Of a stretch of DNA of 64,000 bases, positions 22,317 through 33,468 are shown piece by piece. The stretch is from Chlorophyllum brunneum (lineage: Eukaryota; Basidiomycota; Agaricomycetes; Agaricales; Agaricaceae), in assembly GCA_963576785.1 (NCBI GenBank), contig OY756140.1:3658001-3722000 (forward strand). Reading direction: 5' to 3'. Within the stretch, counting starts at the first letter, position 1; every line of letters starts with the position of its first letter. The notes beneath the pieces were generated by a model that had not been told where the DNA came from, ran no database searches, and worked only from the letters and a program-made list of their open reading frames with translations. The position numbers were made by a program, and so were the translations under genes.

Positions 22317-23168
22317 TCATTCGATGACAACATCCATTTGCGGAATAGGAATCCTAATTAGAAGGGGGGCATGGTCCGAATTGTACCAATTGCCTTCCTG
22401 GATAGAATGGGTGGGGATGTGTGGTAATATTCCCGAAACAAACAACAGGTCAATGACCATGTCTGGTAGATTAGGGTCCGAGGTGTAACGAGTTGGTTTG
22501 GCCGCAGACGGAGTTGTCCTCACAAGGTTAAGGGCTTCAGTGATCATAAGGAGATGGTCTGCACTTGCCAGATGTTGATCCATTGAAGGGTCCCATAACT
22601 CCAATCAGATGTTGATATCTCTGCCCATTAAAAGGAAGGGCAAGAGGTCAAAGAGGTGCTCCTCAAGGAAGTGGAGTGCAGTATTACAGCTGTCATTGTA
22701 GACATTTAGCAGCAGTAGTTCTTCTCCTCCTGCATATAGGGAAATACACAGAAGGTCTCGATGTTCAATTAAATCTCTTCTAATGGAGGGTCAGAGTTGC
22801 TTCAGTCTCTTGTGAGCAAAGGCAAGGACTCGGGGAGTGGTACGGTATTCCATGTTGACCGTCCATTGAGGGTATCATCGGCATCCCACTTGGAGGACTT
22901 CTTCGGTGATAATTGGATATGAGAGGAACATCCAGTCCGGGTGAACTGGGCCTCCCATGAGGGGTGATCTATTATTAGAGACAGATGAGGGAATGTCACG
23001 GAGAAATCTCCATGGGGGTTCTTGTATGAGAAGGAGGTCGACATCACCTCTACATATGAGAACTGTCTCCATCACTCCATATGATCTTCCAACATTGTGA
23101 GAGCAGACCTTCAACTCACTCAGGAGTGAGCGAGGAGGCCTGTCTTGATCGTCGGGGACGTTATTCAT
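22317..23168 (-). pseudogene. LINE-1 copy apurinic-type endonuclease domain
   Basis: The minus strand reads CSHNVGRSYGVMETVL and DVDLLLIQEPPW (the N-x-x-G and Q-E-P of LINE endonucleases), then DPNLPDMVIDLLFVS and YNSDHAPLLI (the catalytic S-D-H near the C-terminus). The enzyme nicks target DNA to prime reverse transcription. A stop separates 22,604 from 22,802. Confidence 0.85.
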
Positions 23169-23290
23169 TGAGAGGGGTTAGTCTGGCTTCGACTAGCTGG
23201 GGATGATGAGAAGGGGGGCAATGGAACTCCTTTGTTGGCTCTTAATTCGAGCGCTTTGTTGGCGTGCCAGTCGTGATCGAATTGTTTCTT

Positions 23291-25383
23291 CTAGAATTGA
23301 CACTTTTGGTCGGTAGCGAGGTGGTCCTTACCACAGTTGGAGCACGTAGCCTTGTGAGGGCATGGTTCTCTGGTGGGGGTGGCCGCGATAGGCGGTACTG
23401 CTTTGTCATTACCTTTACAGCAGTGGGTGAACGATTGGTAGTTGGCGGTAGAGTGTAGCCCCTTGCAGTGCACACAGGTGAAGAGCCTTGCTCGGTAGCA
23501 GATTAGGGGGTGGCCCCATCTGCAGCATTTTCTGCAGAATGGTACTCCCGGGTTGGCGGTGGCCCTCCTGATGCAGAAGAGTCCTCCATAGATGTTGAGG
23601 AACTTGTCCTCGATTTTTGCGATGTTGGACCCCGCCTTGGAGTCCCAGATCTCGAACCATACTGTGCAGGTGTCCAAGTGTTTGGAGTTGTGTTGCACTC
23701 GTGGCTGCATCGCGAATTGCATGGCGTCAGAGTGGATCAAATTCCTAACACTGGTGACCACGTCGGCCTCTGTAAGGATCTGTCCCCAGGGCATGATGTA
23801 ACTGACATCCATGACTTTCATGAACGATTTAGATTTTGGAAGGGATACGTCGCCCATGGTAACTCCTCTGAATTTATCTTTGAGCCACGTCTTGACAATG
23901 TCTAGCTCTGTGGGGGTCAACACCTCCGAGGTGTGGACCATAAGGCCCAGCTTACCCTGTGAGGCGGCAATGACCCTTGTCTTGGACTTCTCCACTATAA
24001 GGCATGCGTTCAGAGAGTCGATGATGGCCCCAAAGTTGGTAACGTTGGGCCCGGTGAGGAGGGGAATAATCACTTGCTTATGCAATGGACCATTCAAGGT
24101 GGAGCGAATAGTGCCAGTCTTCTTAGCCGGTTTCTTGCTCGCAGGGGAGGAGGAGAAAGCAGCGTCGTACATCGCAACTATCTTCTCATTGGACAATTCC
24201 GGGAACTTGCTCGCAAACTCCAAGAGTTTGAGAGGGTCTCAGGTATTTGTAATAGGGGCGGTGGCGGAAGCAATATTCTTATCCTTTTTTGCCACAGCTG
24301 CGACGTAGGAAGTCTTTGCTCCTTCCTGGGGTTTCTTGGCATCATTGGCACTGGGTTGAGATACCGGAGTTTTGGTGGCCTTGGCAGGCACAGTGGGAGG
24401 GGCAGGGGTGGGGGTTTTGGACATTTTCTGTCCGGCATTAGCAGTCTTCATGACCACTCCTTTGGGCTTCCAGCCCCCACACTTCTTGTTGTTGACGATG
24501 GTCTTGAATTCCATCTTGGATATCATCTGCACATTATCGTCGGAGATACCCGAATGAGTGACTTCATTGCCAGCTGGTGCGTTATCAATGAAGATACCCA
24601 AATGAGTGACGACACCAGGGGTGACAATGTACTCGACGACCTCTATGCGGACATCGTCAGGTTTGCATGTGGGGCTTTGGGGGGCCACGTGGCGAAGGGG
24701 AAAAACATCTGGCTGGGGGTTTCCTCAGCGCGGACAGTGATCTTACCGAAATTGACCCCCAACCAACCATGGAGGTCGTTCTTCTGCTCATCAATGGCAA
24801 CTTTGAGCCATCCCGCCTTTATCAAGGTTCCCGTCAGTTCCATAAAGGCCCATCCAAAAGTGAGACCTTTGTTGCCACTCATGTTGAACGCGCTGCAAGC
24901 CTTGACCCACTCGGAGATCTTACCAACCTCCCTGACAGCATCGTTGTAGAATTCTTCCGGAGTATCTTCATGTTCCATATCTTCGTGATCATTTTGATCT
25001 TTGACCTTAGGCTTCAACTCTTCCTCAACCTGATCGGCCCAATCCTTTCCTGAGTAATATTGGTCGCCCTCCGGTCGTACTCGTTTGGAGGGCCAATGGG
25101 CAGTTTTCTCTCCTTCACCAGAGAGGGATACCGTGGGCATTGGAGATGTGGTCAGTCTTCTGCTGAGGACTGATGGGGGAATAGTATTGCTATAGGCCTG
25201 GTCGGTGGGGATGAAGGGCCTATGTTCAGTTGGCATCCTTGGGAATAGGATGCCTGGAGGGGGCAAAGCTGCAGAGGCTGCATAGATGGAGGGGGCTGGA
25301 ATACATGTTGTGTTCCTGAAGATTTCTCCCTCATCGTCAGGCGTAGGCTCTCTCAGGGAGAGGTTAGAATGTAGTGCTGGCAT
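23291..25383 (-). pseudogene. LINE-1 copy ORF1 (gag-like, zinc knuckles)
   Basis: The start at 25,383 (MPALHSNLSLREP) follows about 80 bp of leader. Frames 25,383-24,643, 24,688-24,239 and 24,223-23,291 together give about 690 residues. One joint is a frame change near 24,680, the other a single TGA at 24,239 (probably CGA before). The C-terminal third has two Cys/His clusters (CRKCCRWGHPLIC; CSNCGKDHLATDQKC) as in LINE ORF1 nucleic-acid-binding proteins. The middle has a WGQILTEADVV segment typical of fungal LINE ORF1. Confidence 0.8.
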
Positions 25384-25465
25384 GTATATCCTTTTGTACT
25401 ATAGACTGGTACCATATAATCAAGTTTCACAAATCGATAGTGGTGGTACGAGTCAAAGAGCAGAT

Positions 25466-25518
25466 GGTGGTATAGAGTTAATTCATTACTGTCTCTCTAA
25501 GGCCAGTGTGACTTCTCT
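25466..25518 (+). pseudogene. short copia-1a segment between two LINE insertions
   Basis: It starts with the LINE-1 copy duplication and ends with agtgtgacttctct, the duplication of the next LINE insertion. It is copia-1a linker sequence, matching 12,661-12,707 of the left arm in reverse complement. Confidence 0.85.
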
Positions 25519-25778
25519 TTTTTTTTTTTTTTTTTTTTTTTTAATTCAACAATTTATATAGCGGTGCTTGAACACAGTCCGCGTGTACATACATACAAAT
25601 GCAGAACGTACAGAATGTTCAGAGAAGGGAAAGTAGACTATAAGTAAACTAACCCCACGAGACTTGATGACATCTAGTGCATACACTAGAGAGATGTTTG
25701 GTACCTACGATGTTTAGCGAAAAGAGAGGAGGAAGGGAATTCGGAGAGAGAGAGAGTGAGAAAGAGAAACTTGATAGA
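25519..25778 (-). mobile_element. 5'-truncated LINE tail
   Basis: This 260 bp insert starts with a 24 nt T tract (the poly(A) of a minus-strand insertion) and the family 3' UTR, and ends with the purine-rich repeat (gagagagagagtgag). It is flanked by agtgtgacttctct at 25,505-25,518 and 25,779-25,792. The left arm at about 12,652-12,665 shows the empty site. It has no coding part. The long uninterrupted tract suggests a recent insertion. Confidence 0.9.
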
Positions 25779-27379
25779 AGTGTGACTTCTCTGTCACCTT
25801 AGCTGGTCTAATTTTGGGACCTTGCCAAGTTGCCACCTCATAAGCATGACCAATGGCTTAAGGCATGCCTTGAGGAGCTCAATGTGCTCAGACAATGCAA
25901 TGTGTACAAGTTAGTTGACTGCCCTACCAAGGGTGTTAATATTGTCAAAAACAGATGGGTCTTCAATACTAAGTCTGACAGCTATTTCTGTGCTTGACTA
26001 GTAGCAAAAGGTTTTTCACAGAAGGAAGGCCTCAATTATAACAAGCTTTTCTCTCTAGTTGTCTGCTATGAAACTTCTTGTCTCCTATTTTCCTTAGCAG
26101 TAGTTGAAGATTGGGAGATTGAAAGTGTTGATGTAAAAACTGCCTATTTATATGGTGATCTAGATAAAGAGATCTTCATGGAGCAACCAGAAGGATTCAC
26201 ACTTGGACATAATAAAGTGTGGAGGTTACAAAAAGCATTGTATGGCCTTAAGCAAGCTAGCTTGGCTTGGTGGTGCATGATAACAAAGTCACTGCTTGCC
26301 ATGGGTTTCAAGCAATGTCTATCCAATGCTGGAGTATATTATAATTGCTGTCCAAAGACTGGCTTGATCATGATCACCCTCATCTATGTTGACAATATTG
26401 TCTTCATGGACAAAAAGTGCCCCTTCTCCTACCAAATGAAGAAAAACTTCATAGAATGATGGGAATGTTGTGACCTTGGAAAAACTACTGAGTTTCTTGG
26501 CATGACTATCTCACAGGACCAGAAGAACAAATGGATCTACATCAATCAGATTTCATATCTTGATAAGGTCCTTGATAAGTTTGGTGTCATTACAAGGCTG
26601 ACTCAGACACCTCTTCTGGCAGGATATGCCTTCCTGCCCTATAAGGGTACTGTTGACCCTGAGTTCTGCTAGAAGTACCAACAACTTGTTGGATCTCTGA
26701 TGTATCTCATGATTGGTTCGTGACCTGACATTGCTTATGCTGTTGTGAAATTAAGTCAGCAGATGGCCAGTCTATCAGAGGAGCATTACAAGCACAGTCT
26801 ATACTTGTGCTACTACCTTCTGAGCATGTGATGCTATTGCCTAGTCTTTAATGGGCAATCTAAGAAGTCTATTCAGGGCTTCTCTGATTCTGACTTTGGC
26901 TTTCCTGATTCTGACTTTGTAGGATGTCTTGCTATGTACAAGTCTACTTTTGGAAACTTAGTCTTGTTTGCCAATGGACCAGTTTCCTGGTTGAGTTGCC
27001 AACAAGCCACCACAGCACTGTCTACAATAGAAGCCAAGTATGTTGCCATGTGCAAGACATCTTATCAATTGATCTGGATCTATTAGCTGCTAGGTGAGAT
27101 TGGTTTTGTGTAACCCACTCCACATCTTATGTGTGACAATTTGGGCTTGACCTTCTGGGCTTCCAACCTGGTCATTGATCCAAACATGTCATGATTCACT
27201 AGCATTAGATCCATGAACTTGTTGAGACAGGTAGTATCAAATTATTCTATGTTGAGTCTGAAAAGAATCCTGCCAACATCTGCACAAAAAGTCTGAATAC
27301 TGTTAAATTCTAATAATGTCACAATCATTTACCTATTCAGTTCAGTGCTTGATTTAATTGCACTTTGAGCTAGGAGGAG
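25779..27379 (+). pseudogene. copia-1a reverse transcriptase and RNase H (right arm, part 2)
   Basis: The frame runs through NRWVFNTKSDSYFCA to the TGA at 25,995-25,997, then LVAKGFSQ, VDVKTAYLYGDLD, MEQPEGFTLG, YGLKQASLAWW, LIYVDNIVFM, GMTISQDQKNKW and an RNase H end ALSTIEAKYVAM. Stops at 26,457 and beyond are shared with copia-1b. A purine tract (gagctaggaggag, 27,367-27,379) before the LTR is the polypurine tract. Confidence 0.85.
25995..25997 (+). other. in-frame UGA with CUAG context, copia-1a
   Basis: The codons GCT-TGA-CTA-GTA-GCA sit at the integrase/RT junction, replacing Arg of K-A-R-L-V-A-K-G. The same seven bases tgactag occur at the same codon in copia-1b, copia-2 and copia-3. 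Confidence 0.8.
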
Positions 27380-27823
27380 TGTTGTCATTTGTGCTTTCTA
27401 AGCTGTATTCCATATGACTAGCTCTTTAGTATATTATTCTCCTAATATTTGTCATTGAGGCTGTACCCTCTGACTCACATTATGCATCTCCTACTCATGT
27501 ATTTCATGAGCTGACTGATCACTGTCGCTCTCATTATGCTACTGGACACCACTGACTATGTTGCAGTGTTTCAAGGGACTCCATAGTCATTACTGACTCA
27601 TTATACATAGTTATTACTCTTAGGTCTTAGGGTTTTGCATCCCAGACATTAGTATATAAGCAGCATGTATTCCCTTCTTATTCTTTAGATAATCTACTCG
27701 ATTTCTATCTTTGCTCTACTTGACTCACAGCAACTCTCACTAGTAACTTTACCAGTTCACTAACTACATTATCAGTAAGTTAGATCATCCGTCTGTTACT
27801 GTGTAATACTGTACTATTCAACA
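27380..27823 (+). repeat. copia-1a 3' LTR
   Basis: This 444 bp LTR is bounded by tgttg and caaca, with the TATA-like agtatataag, and is followed by the duplication gaaga. It is nearly identical to the copia-1b LTR but much less like its own 5' partner. Confidence 0.9.
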
Positions 27824-27828
27824 GAAGA

Positions 27829-28050
27829 TAACCAATACTTATACAAGCACGTTCTTCACAGCCTGGGTATAGCTTTTACCCAGGATAGTTCTATCAGAAC
27901 ACAAATGAGCACAACAAGTCAAAGAGTGATATTTCTGCATCTTTGAGCACAGGTAAACTTCAGCAAAAAGGGTGTAACATTTTGGGATCTGACTTTACTT
28001 CTTCTATTTTCAGTTCCTTTCAATTTCTGTGAAATTTGTTTCGACTGGAG
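27829..28050. other. short unique spacer between copia-1a and copia-2
   Basis: About 220 bp of non-repetitive sequence. I see no reading frame, RNA gene or repeat in it. It is the original flank into which both copia elements inserted. Confidence 0.5.
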
Positions 28051-28055
28051 ACTTG

Positions 28056-28626
28056 TGTTGAAGTTTTGGACATATTCTAGAAATAGACTATGAAGTCATT
28101 ATGATAATAATAGACTGATCTGTTACTTTCCAGTAACTTCATTCCATAGTAACTTCCTATGAGTTGCTCTGTATACGATGAGAGTCATAAGTACTTGATA
28201 GATTATTCTACATAGTACCAATGACTAGATACTATGTTCTGCAGTACTCCGCAGGCACTACGCCGCAGTTAAAGGGAGTCATAAGGAACAATCTATGCTT
28301 TACTAGTATTTTATGTAGTATGACTCGCCTATGTTACAATATGTATATAAACCCCATGTAACAGACCTAGTTCTGCATCTTGTTCAATTGAACAACCTCT
28401 TCACCATCACTTATCTTCTTGAGTACAACACCAGTCTCGACTTACTCGACTTTGGCATCTACACTTCTGACACTGACCACTTTATCAATAATATCTGTCT
28501 ATCCAAATTACCTTTCTACAGGTATCAGATAGAAGCTTATTATCTTGGTGAGTAGACCCTACATTCTCTCCCACTGCATTTACTGCTGCTCCCAGCAAAC
28601 AACTTGTTACAGTCGTTTCCTCAACA
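28056..28626 (+). repeat. copia-2 5' LTR
   Basis: tgttgaag...cctcaaca, with a TATA-like gtatataaacc at 28,343-28,353 and a downstream region rich in tcttg and caac. It is the partner of 34,844-35,414. Confidence 0.92.
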
Positions 28627-28641
28627 GGTTATGGGCCCTGG
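28627..28641 (+). promoter_or_regulatory. copia-2 primer-binding site (tRNA-iMet anticodon arm)
   Basis: ggttatgggccctgg starts exactly at the LTR end, identical over 15 bases to the copia-1a site although the LTRs of the two families are unrelated. The complement fits the initiator tRNA-Met anticodon arm, implying half-tRNA priming. Confidence 0.75.
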
Positions 28642-28786
28642 TAGCCTTACCAATGGTTAAACCATTATCATCCCCTCTAACCAAGATAGGATGATAGGGC
28701 TTTACCTGACAGAGTTATCCTTGCATTTTGATCATTGCTGATACGAGAATTTTCTTCTAGAAAGAAATACACTTGACGAAAATATT

Positions 28787-30055
28787 ATGTCTACCAATAA
28801 TATTGTCACTGGTTTACCTAAGCTCAATGGGCCTAAAAACTATGCGCTCTGGTCTAGAAGGCTTCAGGATGCCCTAACCCTCATTTCTGTCACTGGTTCT
28901 GACCAGTGGGGATGGACTGTGACAAACCAGGATCTCTCTCCTGCAAATCCTACCACTTTAACAGAGGAAGATAGAAGGAGAGAACAATTGAGAGGTCAGG
29001 CATTGGCTGTTATAAATGGCACCTTACCTGATTCCCTATTACTCTATGGGCATGATGCTCCTGGATTCCTCTGGAATGACTTGAAAACCTACTTTGGGAC
29101 ACCTTCTCCTGCCGCGGTATATTCAATTCTCCAAAGAATGCTGCAAAAGCACATTTCAGGGAATCAAGATCCAGCAATGGATCTAGCTGAATTGAGAACA
29201 ATGGCTTCTCAATTAGAAACAGCTAAAGTAAGATTGCCAGAAGTTCTTGGCGCGATGATCGCTTTGAATGCATTACTACCTGATTGGAATACTGTGGCAC
29301 AAACAACATTGGCAAATAATCACAATGTTGTAGATATGACCTGGGAGGTAGTTCAGCAGGCTATAAATGCTGAGTGGTCAAGACATGAAGGGTCAAGACC
29401 TAACATGTCTAACCAGCAAGCATCTTTTGCCGCTAGTGCCAACTACCAAGCTCGCCCTCAGGGCAACTTCCCCAGGACTCGCCCTGGACCACCCTGGAAC
29501 TGCTTCTAACCTGGAGGCAATACCAGGGCCCAGCCTGTGAGAGGACCTCGCCACCCTGCCAATCCGAGTGGGCAGCCCCCTCAGTTTTCTCCTCCTACTC
29601 CTACCTGGATTAACATCCAGAAGAAGAAGAAGAAGCCCAAAAAGTGCCAGGGTAAACCCCAAGCCCACATGGCAGAAGCCATGGTGGGCTTTGCCGCTGT
29701 CACGGAACCAGTGGTCCGTCGCTTCACTGGTCCAGGGATGACCCCCTTCGACCTGATGAGGCACATGGATGCGCCTCGACCCATTCCCGCTCCCGCTCCT
29801 CCAACCACTTGTGTACTAGTGAGTGAGAGACCAAAGCCTCTTACTTGGGTTAATCCCAAGAAGGTCCAGCAGGCACGAGAGAATGCTCATGCTGAGCTCG
29901 AGAAAAAGGTGCATGCTGAAGCACGAAACTTATGTTTCACCGCCCTGCTCGAAAACTCACTGCGGATCCAACAGGTGATCACCTGGCGCAACCACGTCAC
30001 TGGTCCTTCGCCAATGCAAATGGCAAAGAAACGTGCCCTCGATCGTTATGATTGA
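28787..30055 (+). pseudogene. copia-2 gag and gag-protease linker, first part
   Basis: MSTNNIVTGLPKLNGPKNYALWSRRLQDAL opens a typical copia Gag (L-x-G-x-N-Y-x-x-W). The 240-codon frame ends at TAA (29,507-29,509, probably a former CAA) and continues in the same frame to TGA at 30,053. After Gag there is no CCHC knuckle; instead there is a Pro-rich segment and a Lys run (KKKKKPKKCQGKP at 29,621-29,659). Confidence 0.85.
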
Positions 30056-31130
30056 AGAATGCACGAGGTCTCTCATCCCTATGCCCAACAAGGATGATCA
30101 GTGATACCTCCTGGTACACCTTCAGTTCCTTCTGGTCACCCCCCAGATTGTATCTGTGAGGGCCACACGAGGGTGAGTAAATGGTTCCTAAAGCATAGTA
30201 ACCCCGACATTGATGCGACTCACATCTGCTTTTCCTTTCTTTTACCCCTTGGTTCACCATACACCTTATTGGTTTCTCCCAAATTTGGGACGAAAATTAA
30301 TTTGGCTATCCACCATGTGGTAAAGATCCCAAGCATGGACTCTGTCGCCTGGGGTGACTCACTTGAACCCAGAGAGGTTCAGCCATTCTACCTTCCTCCT
30401 CGGGAGGAAATAGTAGCTCCGGCTATCAGGACCTATGACAAGGAGTTCCCTCCTCTTTTTCGGGCCTCCCCTCCAACAGAGCAATTCCAGAGTAAGAAAT
30501 ACTCTCTTACTCAAAAGGTCAAGACCACTTACAGGCGACCTGCCACACTTACAGTGTTGGTAGACGAAGCCTTCAAGCGGCTTGAGAGCAAGAAAGAGGT
30601 CGATGACCTCATGGCACTGGCTCAGGATGTTGCCTACAACATCCGTAACCCCAGGAACCCTGCAAACATCACAGGACCCTCTTCTGGGCCTCTTCCAAAG
30701 TCTCCAAAGTCTGAACCATTTGCTTTGGCACCTCAATCTGAGGTATCTTTCGGACTTTCGTCGACCAACTATGGAAGCAACTACAAGAAGAAGGGAGGAG
30801 CTGGGTACGTGATCAATTCAATCTCAGATACTCTTACTAACCCTGATACACAGTCCTGTCACCAATATGCTGACCGGCCGTCTTCACAAGAAGAAGGGCA
30901 AGGGCAAGAGGAAGGGACGTCAGGGGCTGGGCACGTAATTACGCTATTGGGATCTTTAGGATCCCATAATAATGTTGTTATGAGCAAATGGATAAATGAG
31001 AAGTGTTTTAACACTTCTCAACTTTTTTGTTTCTCCATACACATGCCTGATCAGTATTTAAGAGTACTGGATCAAATTAGATCTCGATTGCTAAGCAATG
31101 ATCAAATCATAACACTACTAGAAGAATATA
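30056..31130 (+). pseudogene. copia-2 long linker between gag and protease
   Basis: In frame with gag, this segment includes DCICEGHTRVSKWFLKHSN, LLVSPKFGTKINLAIHHVV, and Ser/Pro-rich tails. It adds several hundred residues between Gag and protease. Copia-3 keeps the same segment without stops (55,150-54,050). I do not recognise the domain. Cys residues in C-x-C-E-G-H could bind metal; that is speculation. Confidence 0.6.
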
Positions 31131-33465
31131 GTGACGTATGGTTATTAGACTCAGGGGCATTATGTCATTATATCCCTTATGCAGAAGACTTCATCAACTT
31201 CGAAGAACTCAAAGTTTCAATCCCAATTAAGACTGTAGGAGCACAAGGCCCCTACCTTAATGCGGTTGGTCTTGGCGCAGTTATGCTTAAGCATAGAGTC
31301 TATAATGGAAAGACTGACAGTGTTCAACCAATGCAGATATTAATATATCCAGTCTTCCTTCTAAAAGAAACCTCTAAATGACTAATGTCAGTGGGACAGT
31401 TATGCCAGGATGGCAAAACTGTTAGAACAGATGCCAACAAATCAGTAGTAGTTGATAGTGAAGGAAATACTATTCTTCAAGCATATCCTTCAGCAAGTCG
31501 TAACACTACTTTACATTTTGTTAATACCAAAATTGTACACTCGGAACAAGCAGCTATGACTGTGGATCTGATCGTTGGCTACAAAGTTGTACATGTAAGA
31601 TTAGGACATCTCTCTAATTGTATCCTCAATCATTTTGAGAAAAATATGATTGGGTTTACTCTGGTGCAGATTCCCGAGCAAAAACCAGTCTGTGATGGTT
31701 GTGCCAAGGGAAAGATGCACCAGAAACCCTTTAGAGAGAACCCTATACGTGCAAAGCGTCCATTTGAAAGAATTCACTCAGATTTAGTTGAACTTCCGAT
31801 TCTTTCTTACCATAAATTTAAATGGGTCATGACCATAATGGACGACTTTTCCTCTCATGGATGGATTCACTTCCTCCATAAGAAATCAGAAGCAGCAGAA
31901 GAAATGAAAAATTTCATTGTACTAATTCAGACTCAATATGAGACTAAATTAAAATACCTCTGCACTGATAGAGGAGGAGAGTATACAACTAACGAGTTGC
32001 AATCTCATTTGCACTCATTAGGGATTATACATGAGACCAGTGCACTGCACATACACCAACAAAATGGTCGAGTGGAATGCTTGAACCGAACTCTAATGGA
32101 TAAAGCAGAAGCCATGCGGCATCATGCTTGTATTCCTGATGGTTGGTGGGAGTTTTCTATAGATCATGCAATACATATCTATAATAAAACACTGGTATCA
32201 TGGCTCATGTGGAAAACACCTTATTAAGTGTTGAATCAGAAGATTCCAGACATCTCCAAAGAGAGAGTCTTTGGCTGCAGTGCTTATGTCTTTCTCCCAA
32301 AAGAGATAAGAGACAATAAACTGACAGCAAAGTCAGAACTCATGATTTTCCTTGGTTGGACATCAGACAGGAAAAACTATCATTTCATGAGGCACCTAAA
32401 TGGAAATGTAATCTATATATCTCCAACAGCCGTATTCAGCAAAGAACACTTCCCTAAATATGTTGGGAAGAAGTGAGAAGAACGGATGAACCAACCATCA
32501 TCTTCTACTTCTCGAAGCACACCTTCGGAAGTTATTGTCTTCCATGCTCCAGATCCATCTCCTAGTTTACCTTTTGATAAACTACCAAGCCCTATTCCCC
32601 AAACTTCTCCCGAAAGTTCTCCGGAAGATAGGACTTATAGATCTGTTCATGAATGAATTCCAACTCCTTTCCCTGAACCTAAAAAGAACAAAGGAAAGGG
32701 AAAAGCACTGAATATTGATACCAATGTTCAGGAGGAGTAGGATGGTATTGTGCAAAACATTCTCTTTCCATCAAGAGAAGCACAAACACCAGAAGATGAT
32801 GACAGTGATAGATTATCATATGCTGATCCACCCAATTACCCTGAAGGTCCGAACCATCTGCCTTCTCAAAGAGATGATCTGGATGTATAACCGTTCATAC
32901 CCTATACCCCTGTCGAAGATGATCGGGATGCTGGTCCTTCTGTACCACAAGGTCACTCGGATCAAATACTGGTTCCTGAAATACCTCAGAGACTGCAAAG
33001 AACCAGAAAAGTACCTGAACATCCAGGAAACTTCTATGGTTCTACAAAGCATCCGACCAAAATTCTCCAGGAATATGAAATGTTCCAACCTCCTAAATCG
33101 AAGTTGACAAGTTCTACAAGTAGACTTGTTAGACAAATTCGATCAGAGGCTTCCAAACCTGGAATAATCGATAGATGTTCTCAGCATGAAGCTTCTACAT
33201 TAGAAGACTTATGCAAAGAAGGAGGAGTAGGGATGATCGATTATCTGTGCACTCAAAAGTTGAATCACCATTAGTTCCTATTTCTTTCAAGGATCTAAAT
33301 CAACTACCACCAGAAGAGAAATCTAAATGGTGGAAAGTGTGCTTAGAAGAGTTAAATTCACTCAAAGAAAGACATGTTTATGACTTAGCCAAACTTCCGC
33401 CTGGAAGAAAAGCTGTCAAAAATAGATGGGTTTTCACACCCAAATCAGACAGTCAATACCATGCT
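31131..33465 (+). pseudogene. copia-2 protease and integrase
   Basis: VWLLDSGALCHYIPY (31,138-31,182) is the copia protease active site. After the TGA at 31,379 the frame gives VVHVRLGHLSN and VCDGCAKGKMHQKPF (gag-pre-integrase zinc region), MTIMDDFSSHGWI, CTDRGGEYTTNEL and HQQNGRVECLNRT (D, D, E of integrase). Further stops are at 32,225 and 32,474, and frame breaks occur in the Pro-rich linker. The product would insert cDNA. Confidence 0.88.
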
Positions 33466-33468
33466 TGA
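33466..33468 (+). other. in-frame UGA with CUAG context, copia-2
   Basis: Codons GCT-TGA-CTA-GTA between SDSQYHA and LVAKRFSQ. Of the roughly ten stops in copia-2 that can be compared, this is the only one also present in copia-3. Confidence 0.85.

Larger units (their letters stand above)
18574..25465 (-). mobile_element. LINE-1 copy: near-full-length non-LTR retrotransposon (Tad1-like)
   Basis: Inserted in copia-1a with the duplication ggtggtatagagtt (18,560-18,573 and 25,466-25,479). The 3' poly(A) appears as an interrupted T tract at 18,572-18,597. Going from 25,465 down: about 80 bp of leader, ORF1 with zinc knuckles (25,383-23,291), then ORF2 with endonuclease, RT, RNase H and a C-terminal Cys/His motif, and the 3' UTR. 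Gene order and ORF2 with RNase H fit the Tad1 clade of fungi. Stops and frame changes make it inactive. Confidence 0.9.
8167..27823 (+). mobile_element. copia-1a: Ty1/copia LTR retrotransposon enlarged by nested insertions
   Basis: The element is bounded by LTRs at 8,167-9,762 (interrupted) and 27,380-27,823 and by the gaaga duplication. Once later insertions are removed, the order is 5' LTR, primer-binding site, gag (10,001-10,625 and 16,209-16,602), integrase (16.9-17.9 kb), linker (18,029-18,572), RT and RNase H (25.8-27.3 kb), 3' LTR. The protease N-terminus and gag-protease linker are missing at about 16,640. There are many in-frame stops and CpG is nearly absent. The two LTRs differ at roughly one site in ten by eye, yet the 3' half is almost identical to copia-1b (see findings). 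Confidence 0.9.

Noticed and set aside
24074..24949. 291-codon plus-strand frame within the LINE
   Set aside because: Antisense to LINE ORF1, low-complexity Gly/Leu composition, no domain.
10626..27823. A single inverted segmental duplication as the origin of the palindrome
   Set aside because: Each copia-1 copy has its own 5 bp target duplication and homology stops exactly at LTR ends. Two insertions followed by conversion explain more, though duplication is not fully excluded.
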